The translations under genes were made by a program, and so were the position numbers. A stretch of 64,000 nt of DNA. It comes from Hypericibacter sp963696655. GTDB taxonomy: Bacteria; Pseudomonadota; Alphaproteobacteria; Dongiales; Dongiaceae. Positions 33,962-42,837 of this stretch are shown here, piece by piece (positions within the stretch are counted from its first letter, which is position 1; each line of letters begins with the position of its first letter). Location: contig CAVOLB010000051.1 in assembly GCA_963696655.1 (NCBI GenBank), forward strand, positions 1 through 64,000. Reading direction: 5' to 3'. The notes under the pieces were generated by a model. It was not told where the DNA came from. It did not search any database and saw only the letters and a program-made list of their open reading frames with translations.

Positions 33962-35209
33962 CTAAGTTCCGCGAGGACCGGGATCGGATCGTTTGGCCAT
34001 GGCGGCCAGGGCGCTCACCATGACGAGCGTGAGAAGTGCCGCGGCCAGGATCGCGAAGAGCGCGCCGTCGGTGCCGAATCGATGGATCAGAAGGGCACCC
34101 ACGGACGGGGCGGCGGCCTGCAGCAGCAGGCTCGGCAAGGCGAGCTTCCCCATCAGGACGGCGTAACCCTCGGCGCCGAAGAGCGCCAGCGGCACGGTCC
34201 CGCGCGCGATCGATTCCAGCCCGATGCCGCCGCCATAGGCCATCAGCGCCAGCGCGGTCAGCGGCAGCCCGGCCCACAGCACGCCGAGGCCCAGCACGAC
34301 CAGCGCCGCCGACACCACCATGGTCCAGATCGGGTGATGAAAGCGCGCGATCGCCATCTCGATGGCGCGCGCACCGACCTGCGCGGGGCCGACCATCGCG
34401 CCGAAGGCGACGGCCGTCGCCAGCGTCATGTCGCGCGCCTGCAGGATCGTCAGCATATGGACCGACATCGTCGCGGAGATCATGGCGGCCGTGGCGATGA
34501 CGGCGCCAAGCAGGAACAGCACCATGCGATCGCGGCTCGTCATGGCCTGTCGCGCTGTCGGCACGGTCGCGCCGGCGGCCGGCGTCGCGGCGTCCCGCCG
34601 GCGCGTCTGGCGCGGCAACAGAAAGAGATAGATCGGCAGCAGTACCAGGAGATGGATGGCGGCGTAGGTGAAGCAGGCGCCGCGCCACCCCAGTTCCGAC
34701 ACCAGCCAGGCCGAAAGCGGCCAGCAGGTCGTGCTGGCGAACCCGCCGAACAGGGTCAGCGTGGTGATGGTCGAGCGTGCACCCTGGCCATAGATGCGGC
34801 CGAGCGTGGCGAAGGCCGCATCATAGAGGCCGGCGCCCATGCCGAGCCCCATCAGCACCCAGGCGCCAAGATAGAAAACAGGATTGGGCGCCAGCGCCAG
34901 GCCGAGGGACCCCGCCGCCAGCAGGAGCGCGCTGACGGCGAGCACGGGTCGCCCGCCATGGCGTTCGATCGCGTGCCCCACCTTGGGCGAGACCAGCGCG
35001 GCCATGAGCAGGCCCAGCGACAGCCCGCCGACGATCCAGCCGAGCGGCCAGCCCGTATCCTCGGCGATCGGCTTGGCCAGCACGGCCGGCAGATAATAGG
35101 ACGAGCCCCAGGCGAGGATCTGCGTCACGCCGAGCGCCGGCACGACGATGCGCCGGTCCGGCAGGGCTGCCGGAATATCGGCGGCGCCGGCGGCGACGGA
35201 CTCGGTCAT
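33962..35209 (-). CDS. MFS transporter of the second ars operon
   Basis: This 415-aa twelve-helix MFS protein has PALGVTQILAWGSSYYLPAV at its first helix. It starts ATGA, overlapping the stop of the flavoprotein gene at 35206, and the two are surely co-translated. The transcript also contains an arsR, so a role in exporting an arsenic compound (like other MFS proteins of ars clusters, such as ArsK or ArsJ) is likely but not proven. Its similarity to those named families could not be judged by eye. A codon seven residues upstream is possible but lacks the coupling. Confidence 0.8.
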   Translation of the reverse strand: MTESVAAGAADIPAALPDRRIVVPALGVTQILAWGSSYYLPAVLAKPIAEDTGWPLGWIVGGLSLGLLMAALVSPKVGHAIERHGGRPVLAVSALLLAAGSLGLALAPNPVFYLGAWVLMGLGMGAGLYDAAFATLGRIYGQGARSTITTLTLFGGFASTTCWPLSAWLVSELGWRGACFTYAAIHLLVLLPIYLFLLPRQTRRRDAATPAAGATVPTARQAMTSRDRMVLFLLGAVIATAAMISATMSVHMLTILQARDMTLATAVAFGAMVGPAQVGARAIEMAIARFHHPIWTMVVSAALVVLGLGVLWAGLPLTALALMAYGGGIGLESIARGTVPLALFGAEGYAVLMGKLALPSLLLQAAAPSVGALLIHRFGTDGALFAILAAALLTLVMVSALAAMAKRSDPGPRGT

Positions 35210-36600
35210 GCGGCGACGCCGCTCCCGCAACAGGATTTCTTCTCCGGCTTCACGGCGACCGGTGCCGGCGCGCAGCAGGCTGCCGTCGCGGCCGGAGCCG
35301 GAACGCAGCAGGCGGTGGCAACGCTGAACTCCTCATAAGGGTTGCTGTCGCAGATGCCGGTTTCCGGCAAGGTCAGCTTGACGTCGTCGGCGGCTGCCAT
35401 GTCGCCGGCCAGGGCGGCGGCCACGGAGCGCACCTGTTCGTAGCCGGTCAGCAACAGGAACGTCGGCGCGCGGCCATAGCTTTTGACGCCCACGGTGTAG
35501 AAGCCGGGCTCGGGATGGCCGACCTCGCGATGGCCATGCGGCGGCACCGAGCCGCAGGAATGGAGATTGGGATCGATCAGCGGGCCCAGCGCCTTCACGC
35601 CCTCGAGCCAGGGATCGAGCTCGAGGCGCAATTCGCGCGTCATCGTCAGATCGGGACGCTGACCGGTGGCGACCACGATGCGGTCGAACGGCCCCAGGCT
35701 TCGGGAGCCTTGCGCTGTCTCGCCGTCGAGCCGCAGTCCCTTGCCCTCTTCGCGCAGGCGCGTCGCCGCGAAGCCAGATGTCAGCGCGATCCGGCCGTTC
35801 TCGACGGCCTCCTTGAGATGCCAGCCCAGCGCGCCGCGCGCCGGCAATTGGTCGGCATCGCCCCCGCCATAGACCTTGGCGAGACTGGTGCCGCGTACCA
35901 TCCAGTCGACCCGGCTGCCCGGTGCTTCGGCGGCGAGGCGGATCAGATCGAGGAGGACATTGGCCGCCGAGTAGCCGGCGCCGATGACGAGCGTGCGCCG
36001 CCCGGCATAATGCGGTCGGTCGCGGCCGAGAACATCGGGCATGCCATAGGCGATCCGGTCGGCATGCTCCGCTTCGCCGTCCGCCGGAAGACCCGAGGCG
36101 CCGATCGGATTGGGCTGGTTCCAGGTGCCCGAGGCGTCGATCACCGCGCGCGCCAGGTCGCGGCGGCGCGTGCCGTCCGGCCGCTCGACCGTGATCTCGA
36201 AGGGCTTCGTCTCGCGCTGCCGGCTCGTCATCTTGTCGAGGCCCTGGCGGCCGATCGCCACGACCCGCGCCGAGGTTTCGATGACAGGCGCCAGCTCGGC
36301 GGTGCCTGCCAGCGGATCGAGATAGAGATCGCAGAGCTCTTCGCCAGTGGGAAGCCCCTGGGAATCGGGCATCCGCCAGCCATGGCGCTCGAGGATCGCC
36401 TGGGCCGCAAGATCGACATTGTGCTCCCAGGGCGTGAAGATCCGGACATGGCCCCAATCGCGCAGGTTTGCGCCGACGGTGGCACCACTCTCATAAACCT
36501 TCACCGGCAGGCCGCGCTCGATCAGATGGGCGGCGGCGGCAAGCCCGATCGGACCGGCGCCGATCACGGCGATGGGAAGCGAGGCGGTGCTGTCGGTCAT
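35206..36600 (-). CDS. FAD/NAD(P)-binding flavoprotein of ars operon, with Cys-pair tail
   Basis: The 464-aa protein has two Rossmann motifs: VIGAGPIGLAAAAHLIERG at the N terminus for FAD and LVIGAGYSAANVLLDLI near residue 203 for NAD(P)H. The middle has DASGTWNQPNPIGASGLP, and ATGQRPDL is a flavin-family ATG motif. The last 40 residues contain three Cys-Cys pairs (TACC, AACC, SCCG) in an Ala/Pro-rich linker, resembling trivalent-arsenic or metal binding tails. It is like the putative flavin monooxygenases (ArsO type) of ars operons. Reaction unknown. It lies 61 bp after the second arsR. Confidence 0.83.
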   Translation of the reverse strand: MTDSTASLPIAVIGAGPIGLAAAAHLIERGLPVKVYESGATVGANLRDWGHVRIFTPWEHNVDLAAQAILERHGWRMPDSQGLPTGEELCDLYLDPLAGTAELAPVIETSARVVAIGRQGLDKMTSRQRETKPFEITVERPDGTRRRDLARAVIDASGTWNQPNPIGASGLPADGEAEHADRIAYGMPDVLGRDRPHYAGRRTLVIGAGYSAANVLLDLIRLAAEAPGSRVDWMVRGTSLAKVYGGGDADQLPARGALGWHLKEAVENGRIALTSGFAATRLREEGKGLRLDGETAQGSRSLGPFDRIVVATGQRPDLTMTRELRLELDPWLEGVKALGPLIDPNLHSCGSVPPHGHREVGHPEPGFYTVGVKSYGRAPTFLLLTGYEQVRSVAAALAGDMAAADDVKLTLPETGICDSNPYEEFSVATACCVPAPAATAACCAPAPVAVKPEKKSCCGSGVAA

Positions 36601-36661
36601 GTCACAGGTCCTTCGCTATTTCCGGAATCATAGAACTAGAGGGCAAAAATCGATGGCTTGG

Positions 36662-36979
36662 TCAGGCCGCGGCTTCGCCGCTCGCTGCGGCGGGCGCGTC
36701 GGCGCAGCATTCGTCGGCGAGAAACCCCAGCAACTCATGCATGATTTCGTAGTTGGCCCGGCAGATGAGCGTCGTGGCCTGGCGCTCCTGCGAGACCAGT
36801 CCGGTCAGGATCAGGCGGTGGAGGTGATGCGACAGGGTCGAGGCCGCGATTCCGATCCTGTCCTGCAGCCGGCCCACCGGCATGCCGCCATGGCCGGCGC
36901 GCACCAGCGTCCGATAGACCTTGAGCCGCGTCGGGTTGCCCAGCGCCTCAAGCTGCTTTGCCGCTTTTTCGAGTTTCAT
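36662..36979 (-). CDS. arsR: ArsR-family arsenic-responsive repressor (second copy)
   Basis: The 105-aa winged helix protein reads LEALGNPTRLKVYRTLVRAG and SHHLHRLILTGLVSQERQ, the typical ArsR core. Cysteines lie at CRANYEIMHELLGFLADECC, with a pair near the C terminus plus one in the preceding strand, a plausible As(III) site. It should repress its own operon (this gene, the flavoprotein and MFS) from the palindrome at 37020-37043. A longer open frame continues upstream through acr3 on the same strand; the ATG at 36979 is the family start. Confidence 0.87.
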   Translation of the reverse strand: MKLEKAAKQLEALGNPTRLKVYRTLVRAGHGGMPVGRLQDRIGIAASTLSHHLHRLILTGLVSQERQATTLICRANYEIMHELLGFLADECCADAPAAASGEAAA

Positions 36980-37019
36980 GGAAATAAGGATGGCGCGGGG
37001 GCGACGGCGCGTCAAGGGT

Positions 37020-37043
37020 CTATTTCGAGAAAACTCGAAATAG
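37020..37043. promoter_or_regulatory. ArsR operator, second ars operon
   Basis: CTATTTCGAG-AAAA-CTCGAAATAG is a perfect 10-bp inverted repeat 41 bp upstream of the second arsR start, inside the 68-bp gap after acr3. The core ATTTCGAG recurs in the palindrome at 39051-39066 before the first arsR, so both repressors may recognise related sites. It could also act as an RNA hairpin at the end of acr3. Confidence 0.7.
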
Positions 37044-37047
37044 CCCG

Positions 37048-38106
37048 TCAGCGCTTCAGGCCCGGCGCCAGCTCCGGCTTGCGGGCGCCGCGCTCGTACC
37101 AGGGCCGGCTGGCATTGACGATGCGCACCACCGACAGCATCACCGGCACCTCGATCAGCACGCCGACGACAGTGGCGAGCGCCGCACCGGAATGGAAGCC
37201 GAACAGGCTGATGGCGGCGGCCACGGCGAGCTCGAAGAAATTGCTGGCGCCGATGAGGGCCGAGGGGCCGGCGACGCAATGCTGCTCGCCGGCGAGCCGG
37301 TTGAGGAGATAGGCGAGGCCGGCATTGGCATAGACCTGGATCAGGATCGGCACCGCCAGCAGCGCGATCACGATCGGCTGTGACAGGATCTCCTCGCCCT
37401 GGAAACCGAAGAGCAGCACGAGAGTCGCCAGCAGGGCGCAGAGCGAGACGGGCTGGATCCGCCGCAGCATTGCCGCCAGCGCGTCGCCGCCGCCCTGGCG
37501 CAGCAGCGCGCGGCGCAGGATCTGCGCGACCACGACCGGAACCAGGATGTAGAGCGCCACCGACAGGACCAGCGTGTCCCAGGGCACGGTGATCGCCGAG
37601 AGGCCCAGCAGCAGTGCCACGATCGGCGCGAAGGCCACGATCATGATGCTGTCGTTGAGCGCCACCTGGGTCAGGGTGAAATGCGGCTCGCCCTTGGTCA
37701 GGTTCGACCAGACGAAGACCATGGCGGTGCAGGGTGCCGCCGCCAGGATGATCAGGCCCGCGATATAGGAGTCGATCTGGCCGGCCGGCAGATAGGGTCG
37801 GAAAAGATAACCGATGAAGAGCCAGGCCAGCGCCGCCATGGTGAAGGGCTTGACCGCCCAGTTGATGAAGAGCGTCACGCCGATCCCGCGCCAATGGGCG
37901 GTGACGCCCGCGAGCGCCTTGAAGTCGATGCGCATCAGCATCGGCACGATCATCAGCCAGATCAGGATCGCGACCGGCAGATTGACCTTGGCGATCTCGA
38001 GCCCGCCGATGGCCTGGAAGACGCCCGGCAGGAGATGGCCGAGGGCGACGCCGACCGCGATGCAGAGCGCGACCCAGAGGGTGAGATAGCGTTCGAAGAC
38101 GGACAT
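37048..38106 (-). CDS. acr3: ACR3-type arsenite efflux permease
   Basis: This 352-aa membrane protein of the bile/arsenite/riboflavin transporter superfamily has ten predicted helices. The family cysteine lies in ILAAAPCTAMVFVWSNL, the segment essential for arsenite transport in characterised Acr3 proteins. NLPVAILIWLMIVPMLMRID and LFINWAVKPFTMAALAW are also typical. It exports As(III) driven by proton motive force. It follows arsC by 55 bp and belongs to arsR-arsC-acr3. Confidence 0.93.
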   Translation of the reverse strand: MSVFERYLTLWVALCIAVGVALGHLLPGVFQAIGGLEIAKVNLPVAILIWLMIVPMLMRIDFKALAGVTAHWRGIGVTLFINWAVKPFTMAALAWLFIGYLFRPYLPAGQIDSYIAGLIILAAAPCTAMVFVWSNLTKGEPHFTLTQVALNDSIMIVAFAPIVALLLGLSAITVPWDTLVLSVALYILVPVVVAQILRRALLRQGGGDALAAMLRRIQPVSLCALLATLVLLFGFQGEEILSQPIVIALLAVPILIQVYANAGLAYLLNRLAGEQHCVAGPSALIGASNFFELAVAAAISLFGFHSGAALATVVGVLIEVPVMLSVVRIVNASRPWYERGARKPELAPGLKR

Positions 38107-38161
38107 GGATGGGTTTTCTCTGGGTCGAGCCGAAGGCGCGAGGAGTGGAGCCGCGGATCCG

Positions 38162-38671
38162 CTACGCGGATTCGGGCAAGGAACGGCCGATCTCGTCGAG
38201 CCGCTTCTGCAGGCTGAGCTTGTCGAGCGACTTCAGCGGCAGATGGGCGAAGATGCTGATCCGGTTGTTCAGCATACGATAGGTGTCGGCGAAGGCCAGC
38301 CGGCGCTCGACCTCGGTGCCCTCGACCGCCACGGGATCGGGAACGCCCCAATGGGCGGTCATCGGCTGCCCGGGCCATATCGGGCAGACCTCGTTGGCTG
38401 CGTTGTCGCAGACCGTGAAGACGAAATCCAGGGCGGGTGCGCCCTTCGCGGCGAACTCGTCCCAACTCTTGGAGCGCAGGTCGGCTGTCGGGTAGTTCAG
38501 TCTTTGCAGCAGGTCGATCGCATAGGGATGGACCTTGCCCTTGGGATGGCTGCCGGCGCTGAAGGCCTTGAAGCGTCCCAGGCCTTCGCGATTGAGGATG
38601 CTCTCCGCCAGGATCGAGCGCGCGGAATTGCCGGTGCAGAGGAAGAGCACGTTGAAGATCGGTTGCGTCAT
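38162..38671 (-). CDS. arsC: Arsenate reductase, low-MW phosphatase (thioredoxin-coupled) type
   Basis: The 169-aa product has the P-loop CTGNSARSILAE (Cys12) of low-molecular-weight protein tyrosine phosphatases, and a further Cys in VFTVCDNAANEVCP (about residues 87-96) that serve in the disulfide relay of this ArsC class. The DPV loop reads WGVPDPVAVEG. It reduces arsenate to arsenite for export by Acr3. A C-terminal 25-residue extension (SLDKLSLQKRLDEIGRSLPE) is usual in proteobacterial members. Confidence 0.92.
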   Translation of the reverse strand: MTQPIFNVLFLCTGNSARSILAESILNREGLGRFKAFSAGSHPKGKVHPYAIDLLQRLNYPTADLRSKSWDEFAAKGAPALDFVFTVCDNAANEVCPIWPGQPMTAHWGVPDPVAVEGTEVERRLAFADTYRMLNNRISIFAHLPLKSLDKLSLQKRLDEIGRSLPESA

Positions 38672-38713
38672 GTCGGGGGTCCGTGTTTGCGGAAGATTTG
38701 GAATCGATCGGGA

Positions 38714-39052
38714 TCAGGGGCAGCAGGCCGGCAGGAGCGCCTCGACCAACTGGCTGCAGATCTCGGGTTTGCCGCGGCAGCAATCCTTGATCAGGAACTG
38801 CAACAGATCTCGGACGCCTTCCTGATCGGCGGAGAAATAAATCGTTCTGCCCTCGCGGGTTGAGGTGACGAGGCCCGCGCGCACCAGAATGGCCAGATGC
38901 GAGGACATCGTGCTTGGAGGCACGTCGAGCTTGGCGGCCAGATCCCCGGCCGGAACCCCGTCCGGAAGACATTGCATCAGGTGCCTGAACACCATCAGGC
39001 GCGTGTCTTGAGCCAGAGCCGATAGCGCCGCCACGGCGTCGTTCGATTTCAT
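38714..39052 (-). CDS. arsR: ArsR-family arsenic-responsive repressor (first copy)
   Basis: The 112-aa winged-helix repressor reads LSALAQDTRLMVFRHLMQCL and PPSTMSSHLAILVRAGLVTS, and a C-terminal run of cysteines: DCCRGKPEIC and ACCP at the very end. C-terminal Cys pairs bind As(III) in the ArsR branch first studied in Acidithiobacillus (family knowledge). It heads the arsR-arsC-acr3 operon. The start ATG (39052) is covered by the palindrome at 39051-39066. It is divergent from aioX. Confidence 0.9.
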   Translation of the reverse strand: MKSNDAVAALSALAQDTRLMVFRHLMQCLPDGVPAGDLAAKLDVPPSTMSSHLAILVRAGLVTSTREGRTIYFSADQEGVRDLLQFLIKDCCRGKPEICSQLVEALLPACCP

Positions 39053-39066
39053 ATTTCGAGAAATAT
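39051..39066. promoter_or_regulatory. ArsR operator overlapping the first arsR start codon
   Basis: ATATTTC-GA-GAAATAT is a perfect 7-bp inverted repeat whose left end is inside the arsR start codon (minus strand, ATG at 39052-39050). The same ATTTCGAG core occurs at 37020-37043. The spacer 39053-39201 also has to hold the aioX promoter, so ArsR binding could touch both directions. Confidence 0.65.
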
Positions 39067-39111
39067 CGATTTAGTGGTTGGCGGTCAACAGGGACTGCGT
39101 TAAAGTTCTAT

Positions 39112-39212
39112 GACAGCCCGAACCGGGAGATGCCCAGAGGTCGGGATGTTCGAAGATTGATGGTTCACTGCCTTGCGACAGCCCGGACCGGGAGATGCCC
39201 AATGGTCGGGAT
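39112..39212 (+). repeat. 36-bp direct repeat before and across the aioX start
   Basis: The two copies, 39112-39147 and 39177-39212, begin GACAGCCCGAACCGGGAGAT and GACAGCCCGGACCGGGAGAT and continue alike; I count three mismatches in 36. The distance is 65 bp. The second copy contains the ribosome site (GGGAGA) and the ATG of aioX at 39202; the first lacks that ATG. This looks like a local tandem duplication of the initiation region. Confidence 0.75.
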
Positions 39213-40062
39213 ACCAAGACGCAGATTTTTGAGCGGCACCGCCGCGGCTCTGGTTGCATCGACGCCCATTGCGCGGGCCGCGAGCTCGCTCAGCTTCGGC
39301 CTGACACCGGTCTTCCTCGAGTCCGATATCGCGCTTCTCGACAATCTTCAGTCCTATCTCAGCAGGACTCTCGATCGACCGGTGTCGCTGGTAAAGCGGC
39401 GAACCTATCAGGAGATGACCGCGCTCCTGCTCTCCGGCGAGTTAGATGCCGCTTGGATCTGCGGATTTCCATTCGTTCAGCATCCCGACAAGCTGGCGCT
39501 GGTCGCGGTTCCGCTCTATCGGCACCAACCCCTCTATCAGTCATACATGATCGTGCCGGTCGATCGCGCCGTCTCCACCTGGCAGGAGCTGCGCGGCGAT
39601 ATCCACGCGTTCTCGGATCCTGACAGCAACTCCGGTTATCTGGTCACCACCGCGCTGCTTGCTGAGAATCGCCTGACGCCGCAGAGCTTCTTTGGAACGA
39701 CGTTCTTCACTTACGGCCACCGCAACGTCATCCGCGCCGTTGCGGCGGGATTGGCGGGCAGCGGAAGCGTCGACGGTTATATCTGGGACGTCATGCGCGA
39801 CCGCGAGCCTGAGCTGGTATCGAGGACGCGGATTCTGCGGCGTTCGGAACTGCTGGGATTTCCACCGATCGCCTGCCTGCGCAGCAATCATGAGTCGGCC
39901 GGGATCGCTCAACTGTCCGACGCCCTCGTCAGAACGCCGGAGGATGAACAAGGACGAAAGCTGCTCTCGATGCTGCAACTCGACGGCTTCTCGGTCGAAC
40001 CGGACTCGCTGTTTGACGGTATCGCCGCCAAATTCGCTCTTGTGCAGAAGCAGGCGGTTTGA
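39202..40062 (+). CDS. aioX: Periplasmic arsenite-sensing binding protein (PhnD-like)
   Basis: The 286-aa product starts MVGIPRRRFLSGTAAALVAS, a Tat-type signal. The mature part has a phosphonate-binding PhnD-like fold: SSLSFGLTPVFLESDIALLD, LLSGELDAAWICGFPFVQHP, YQSYMIVPVDR and DPDSNSGYLVTTALL. In Rhizobium/Agrobacterium arsenite oxidisers, AioX of this family binds As(III) and is needed, with AioSR, to induce aioBA; a Cys in AWICGF could bind arsenite (known Cys importance in AioX, residue match inferred). Its stop overlaps the aioS start (TGATG). Confidence 0.86.
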   Translation: MVGIPRRRFLSGTAAALVASTPIARAASSLSFGLTPVFLESDIALLDNLQSYLSRTLDRPVSLVKRRTYQEMTALLLSGELDAAWICGFPFVQHPDKLALVAVPLYRHQPLYQSYMIVPVDRAVSTWQELRGDIHAFSDPDSNSGYLVTTALLAENRLTPQSFFGTTFFTYGHRNVIRAVAAGLAGSGSVDGYIWDVMRDREPELVSRTRILRRSELLGFPPIACLRSNHESAGIAQLSDALVRTPEDEQGRKLLSMLQLDGFSVEPDSLFDGIAAKFALVQKQAV

Positions 40063-41522
40063 TGCGCAATCTTCGCAACCTTGCGGCCAATCTGCCTCTC
40101 GCGCTGAAGGTCCCCCTTCTCGTGGCCGCGCTGACAGTCCTGGTCGCCATTGTCATTTCTCAGGTTGTCCTTTCCAGATTGGCGAAGGAACAGGCCGCCT
40201 CGCTTCGCAGCGTGGCTTCGGTCTTTATCGATGGACTGTCCACCGCCGTCACGCCTTGGCTGCTGCGCCAGGATGTCTGGGAGACATTCGACAGCCTCGA
40301 TCGAGCGCGCCAACAATATGGCGGAATAGACCTGCTCTTTGTCGTCGTGACCTTGCCGGACGGTTCCGTGCTCGCCGCCTCCGCGCCTGAGAGGTTCAAG
40401 ACGGGTTCTCAATTGCCCGAGCCGCTGGCGACCTTCGCGCTATCCGGCCGAGACTTGATCGTTGACGAGCAGCAGCACAGGGCGTGGCTGATCCGTCCTG
40501 TTGAGCAGGAGCAGTTCCACATCGGAACGATCGTCGCCGAGATCGACATCAGCAAGCTGTTGGCGGTCCGCCGCGAAGTGCTGATCACCCTGATCGTCGT
40601 CAACGCAGGATTGACCTTGCTCCTCGGGACCGCAGGCTATGTGATGGTCCGACGCATGATCCGCCCGCTGTCGCTGATCCAGGGAAGGCTCGCGACGGCA
40701 TCCTCCGGTCGCCCGCAGCCGATCAATGACGTCATGATCGAGCGCGCGGGCCCGGAGTATGCCGAGTTGTATCGTCGGTTCAACGCCATGATCCGAAGCC
40801 AGGCCGAGCGCGAGGCATTGGCGGCAGAGCTCGCCAACCAGGAGAAGCTCGCGATGCTCGGGCGACTTGCTTCCGGCATGGCCCATGAGGTGAACAACCC
40901 TCTGGGCGGATTGATGAACGCGGTGGATACGTTGGATGTGCACGGCGAGGACGCGAACGTCCGCCGTCGCACGATCGACCTGCTGCGTCGCGGCCTCGCG
41001 GGCATCCAGCAGGTGGTTCGCGCTGCGCTCATCACATACAAGAGCGATGACCGCACAAGGCTGCTGACCCACGCCGACCTCGAGGATTTGCCGTTTCTCA
41101 TTCAACACGAGACCGGCGCCAAGCAGATCGACCTGCGCTGGCGCAACGATCTGCCGGATGAGCTCCAAGTCGATGCCTCGTCAATTCGGCAGATTGCGCT
41201 CAACATGCTGCTCAATGCCTGTGCGGCGACGCCCGAACGGAGCCAGGTGTCGTTTATCGCGACGGTCGTCGACCACTCCCTGAGATTGTCGGTCACCGAC
41301 GAGGGGCCGGGTTTGCCGGCGACGGCCTTCGCTGCCGCTCGGGCAGGCGCGGCGGGCGAAGCCGCGCCAGGCGGTCAAGGTCTGGGTCTCTGGACGGCCT
41401 CTCGGCTGGCTGCCAGGCTCGGGGGGCGGTTGGACATGCGGTCGGCGTCGAGTGGCGGCGCCGAGATTGAACTCACGGCGCCTTTGCCCCGGGAACAGGA
41501 GGATCTCCGTGAGGTCGCATGA
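40062..41522 (+). CDS. aioS: Sensor histidine kinase of arsenite oxidase regulation
   Basis: The 486-aa kinase has a membrane helix near residues 14-33 (LALKVPLLVAALTVLVAIVI), a periplasmic sensor region, a second helix near residues 172-196 (LITLIVVNAGLTLLLGTAGY), a HAMP-like linker, the phospho-acceptor motif GMAHEVNNPLGGLMNAVD with His near residue 273, and an ATPase domain with NMLLNACAAT, VTDEGPGLP and GGQGLGLWTASRLA. It probably relays the AioX state to AioR. It overlaps aioX by one base and aioR by 14 nt. Confidence 0.9.
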   Translation: MRNLRNLAANLPLALKVPLLVAALTVLVAIVISQVVLSRLAKEQAASLRSVASVFIDGLSTAVTPWLLRQDVWETFDSLDRARQQYGGIDLLFVVVTLPDGSVLAASAPERFKTGSQLPEPLATFALSGRDLIVDEQQHRAWLIRPVEQEQFHIGTIVAEIDISKLLAVRREVLITLIVVNAGLTLLLGTAGYVMVRRMIRPLSLIQGRLATASSGRPQPINDVMIERAGPEYAELYRRFNAMIRSQAEREALAAELANQEKLAMLGRLASGMAHEVNNPLGGLMNAVDTLDVHGEDANVRRRTIDLLRRGLAGIQQVVRAALITYKSDDRTRLLTHADLEDLPFLIQHETGAKQIDLRWRNDLPDELQVDASSIRQIALNMLLNACAATPERSQVSFIATVVDHSLRLSVTDEGPGLPATAFAAARAGAAGEAAPGGQGLGLWTASRLAARLGGRLDMRSASSGGAEIELTAPLPREQEDLREVA

Positions 41523-42822
41523 TCGAGCGAGGATCGGATTGATCGAGGACGACCCCATCATGGGGGAGTCGATCGTTCAGCGGCTGGATCTGGAAGGCTA
41601 TCGGGTGGCCTGGTGGCAATCGGGCCAGGATGCCTTGCGCGCGGTCCGGGAGGAGGCGCCCGATCTTCTGGTCTGCGATGTCCGGCTCCCGGACATGAAC
41701 GGAGAGTCGCTGTTCAACAAGATCATCCCCGATGCGCCGGGGTTGCCCTTCCTCTTCATTACGGGCTTTGCCCAGGTCGAGCAGGCCGTGCGGCTGATGC
41801 GCGCCGGGGCGGCGGACTATGTGGCCAAGCCGTTCGCGATGGCCGATTTTCTGGCCAAGGTCGAAGCGCTGGTGCGCCGACCGGCGGATCGGCCCCATCC
41901 GCTGGGCGCGTCGCCGGCAATGGTCCGGATCGAGGAGTTGCTGCGCCGCGTGGGCGACATCGATTCGACCGTTCTCTTTACCGGAGAAAGCGGCGTCGGG
42001 AAGGAGGTGGCCGCGCGCTTCCTGCATGCGCAGTCGGATCGATCCCGCGATCCGTTCGTGGCGGTCAACTGCGCCGCGATCCCGCGGGAGCTCTTGGAGA
42101 GCGAACTGTTCGGGCATGAGCGCGGGGCCTTTACCGGCGCCGCGACCCGCCATCTGGGGTATGTCGAACGCGCCGCCGGCGGGATTCTCTTTCTTGACGA
42201 GATCGGCGAACTGCCGCTTCCTCTCCAATCCAAGCTCCTGCGGCTTCTCGAGGCGCGCCGCTTCCAAAGGGTCGGTGGAGAGGCGGAATTGATCTGCAAC
42301 GCCCGGATCGTTTGCGCCACCAACGCCGATCTGCATGCGGCCGCCCTCGCCGGCGGGTTCCGGCAGGATCTGCTGTTTCGGATTTGCGTGATCGAGGCAA
42401 ACATCCCTCCATTGCGCGAGCGGCGCGAGGACATCGGTCCCCTGCTCGATCTGTTCCGGGTCCAGTTCGCGGCAGCCTTCGACCGCCGTGTTGCCGGCTA
42501 TCAACCTCGATCGATCGAGGCCGCGATGCTGCATGACTGGCCCGGTAACGTGCGGGAACTGCGCAATCGCGTGGAGCGTGCGATTGCCCTGGCGCAGGCA
42601 CCCTGGATCGCGCCGGAGTCGCTGTTCCCCGAACGCGCCGCGGCGGGCGCTGCGGCCGAGGAATTTTCGCCTCTGGCGGAAGTCCGCGACCGGATCGAGA
42701 GCCAGCATATCCGCAATGCGTTGGAGCGCGCGCAGGGCCGGGTCGAAGAGGCCGCCAGGCTGCTCGGGATATCGCGGTCGACCCTTTTCGAGAAGATGCG
42801 CCGGCTGAAGCTCGGCCACTGA
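41509..42822 (+). CDS. aioR: NtrC-family sigma-54-dependent response regulator
   Basis: The 437-aa regulator has three domains: a receiver (IGLIEDDPIMGES at the acid pocket, phospho-acceptor Asp in LLVCDVRLPDMNG), an AAA+ core with Walker A GESGVGKEVAARF, the sigma-54 contact loop ERGAFTGAAT and Walker B GGILFLDEIGELP, and a C-terminal Fis-type helix-turn-helix (VEEAARLLGISRSTLFEKMR). The GTG at 41509 follows AGGAGG and is the only start near the receiver. It should activate the sigma-54 promoter at 42947-42962. Confidence 0.92.
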   Translation: MRSHDRARIGLIEDDPIMGESIVQRLDLEGYRVAWWQSGQDALRAVREEAPDLLVCDVRLPDMNGESLFNKIIPDAPGLPFLFITGFAQVEQAVRLMRAGAADYVAKPFAMADFLAKVEALVRRPADRPHPLGASPAMVRIEELLRRVGDIDSTVLFTGESGVGKEVAARFLHAQSDRSRDPFVAVNCAAIPRELLESELFGHERGAFTGAATRHLGYVERAAGGILFLDEIGELPLPLQSKLLRLLEARRFQRVGGEAELICNARIVCATNADLHAAALAGGFRQDLLFRICVIEANIPPLRERREDIGPLLDLFRVQFAAAFDRRVAGYQPRSIEAAMLHDWPGNVRELRNRVERAIALAQAPWIAPESLFPERAAAGAAAEEFSPLAEVRDRIESQHIRNALERAQGRVEEAARLLGISRSTLFEKMRRLKLGH

Positions 42823-42837
42823 GACATCGGCGGAAGG

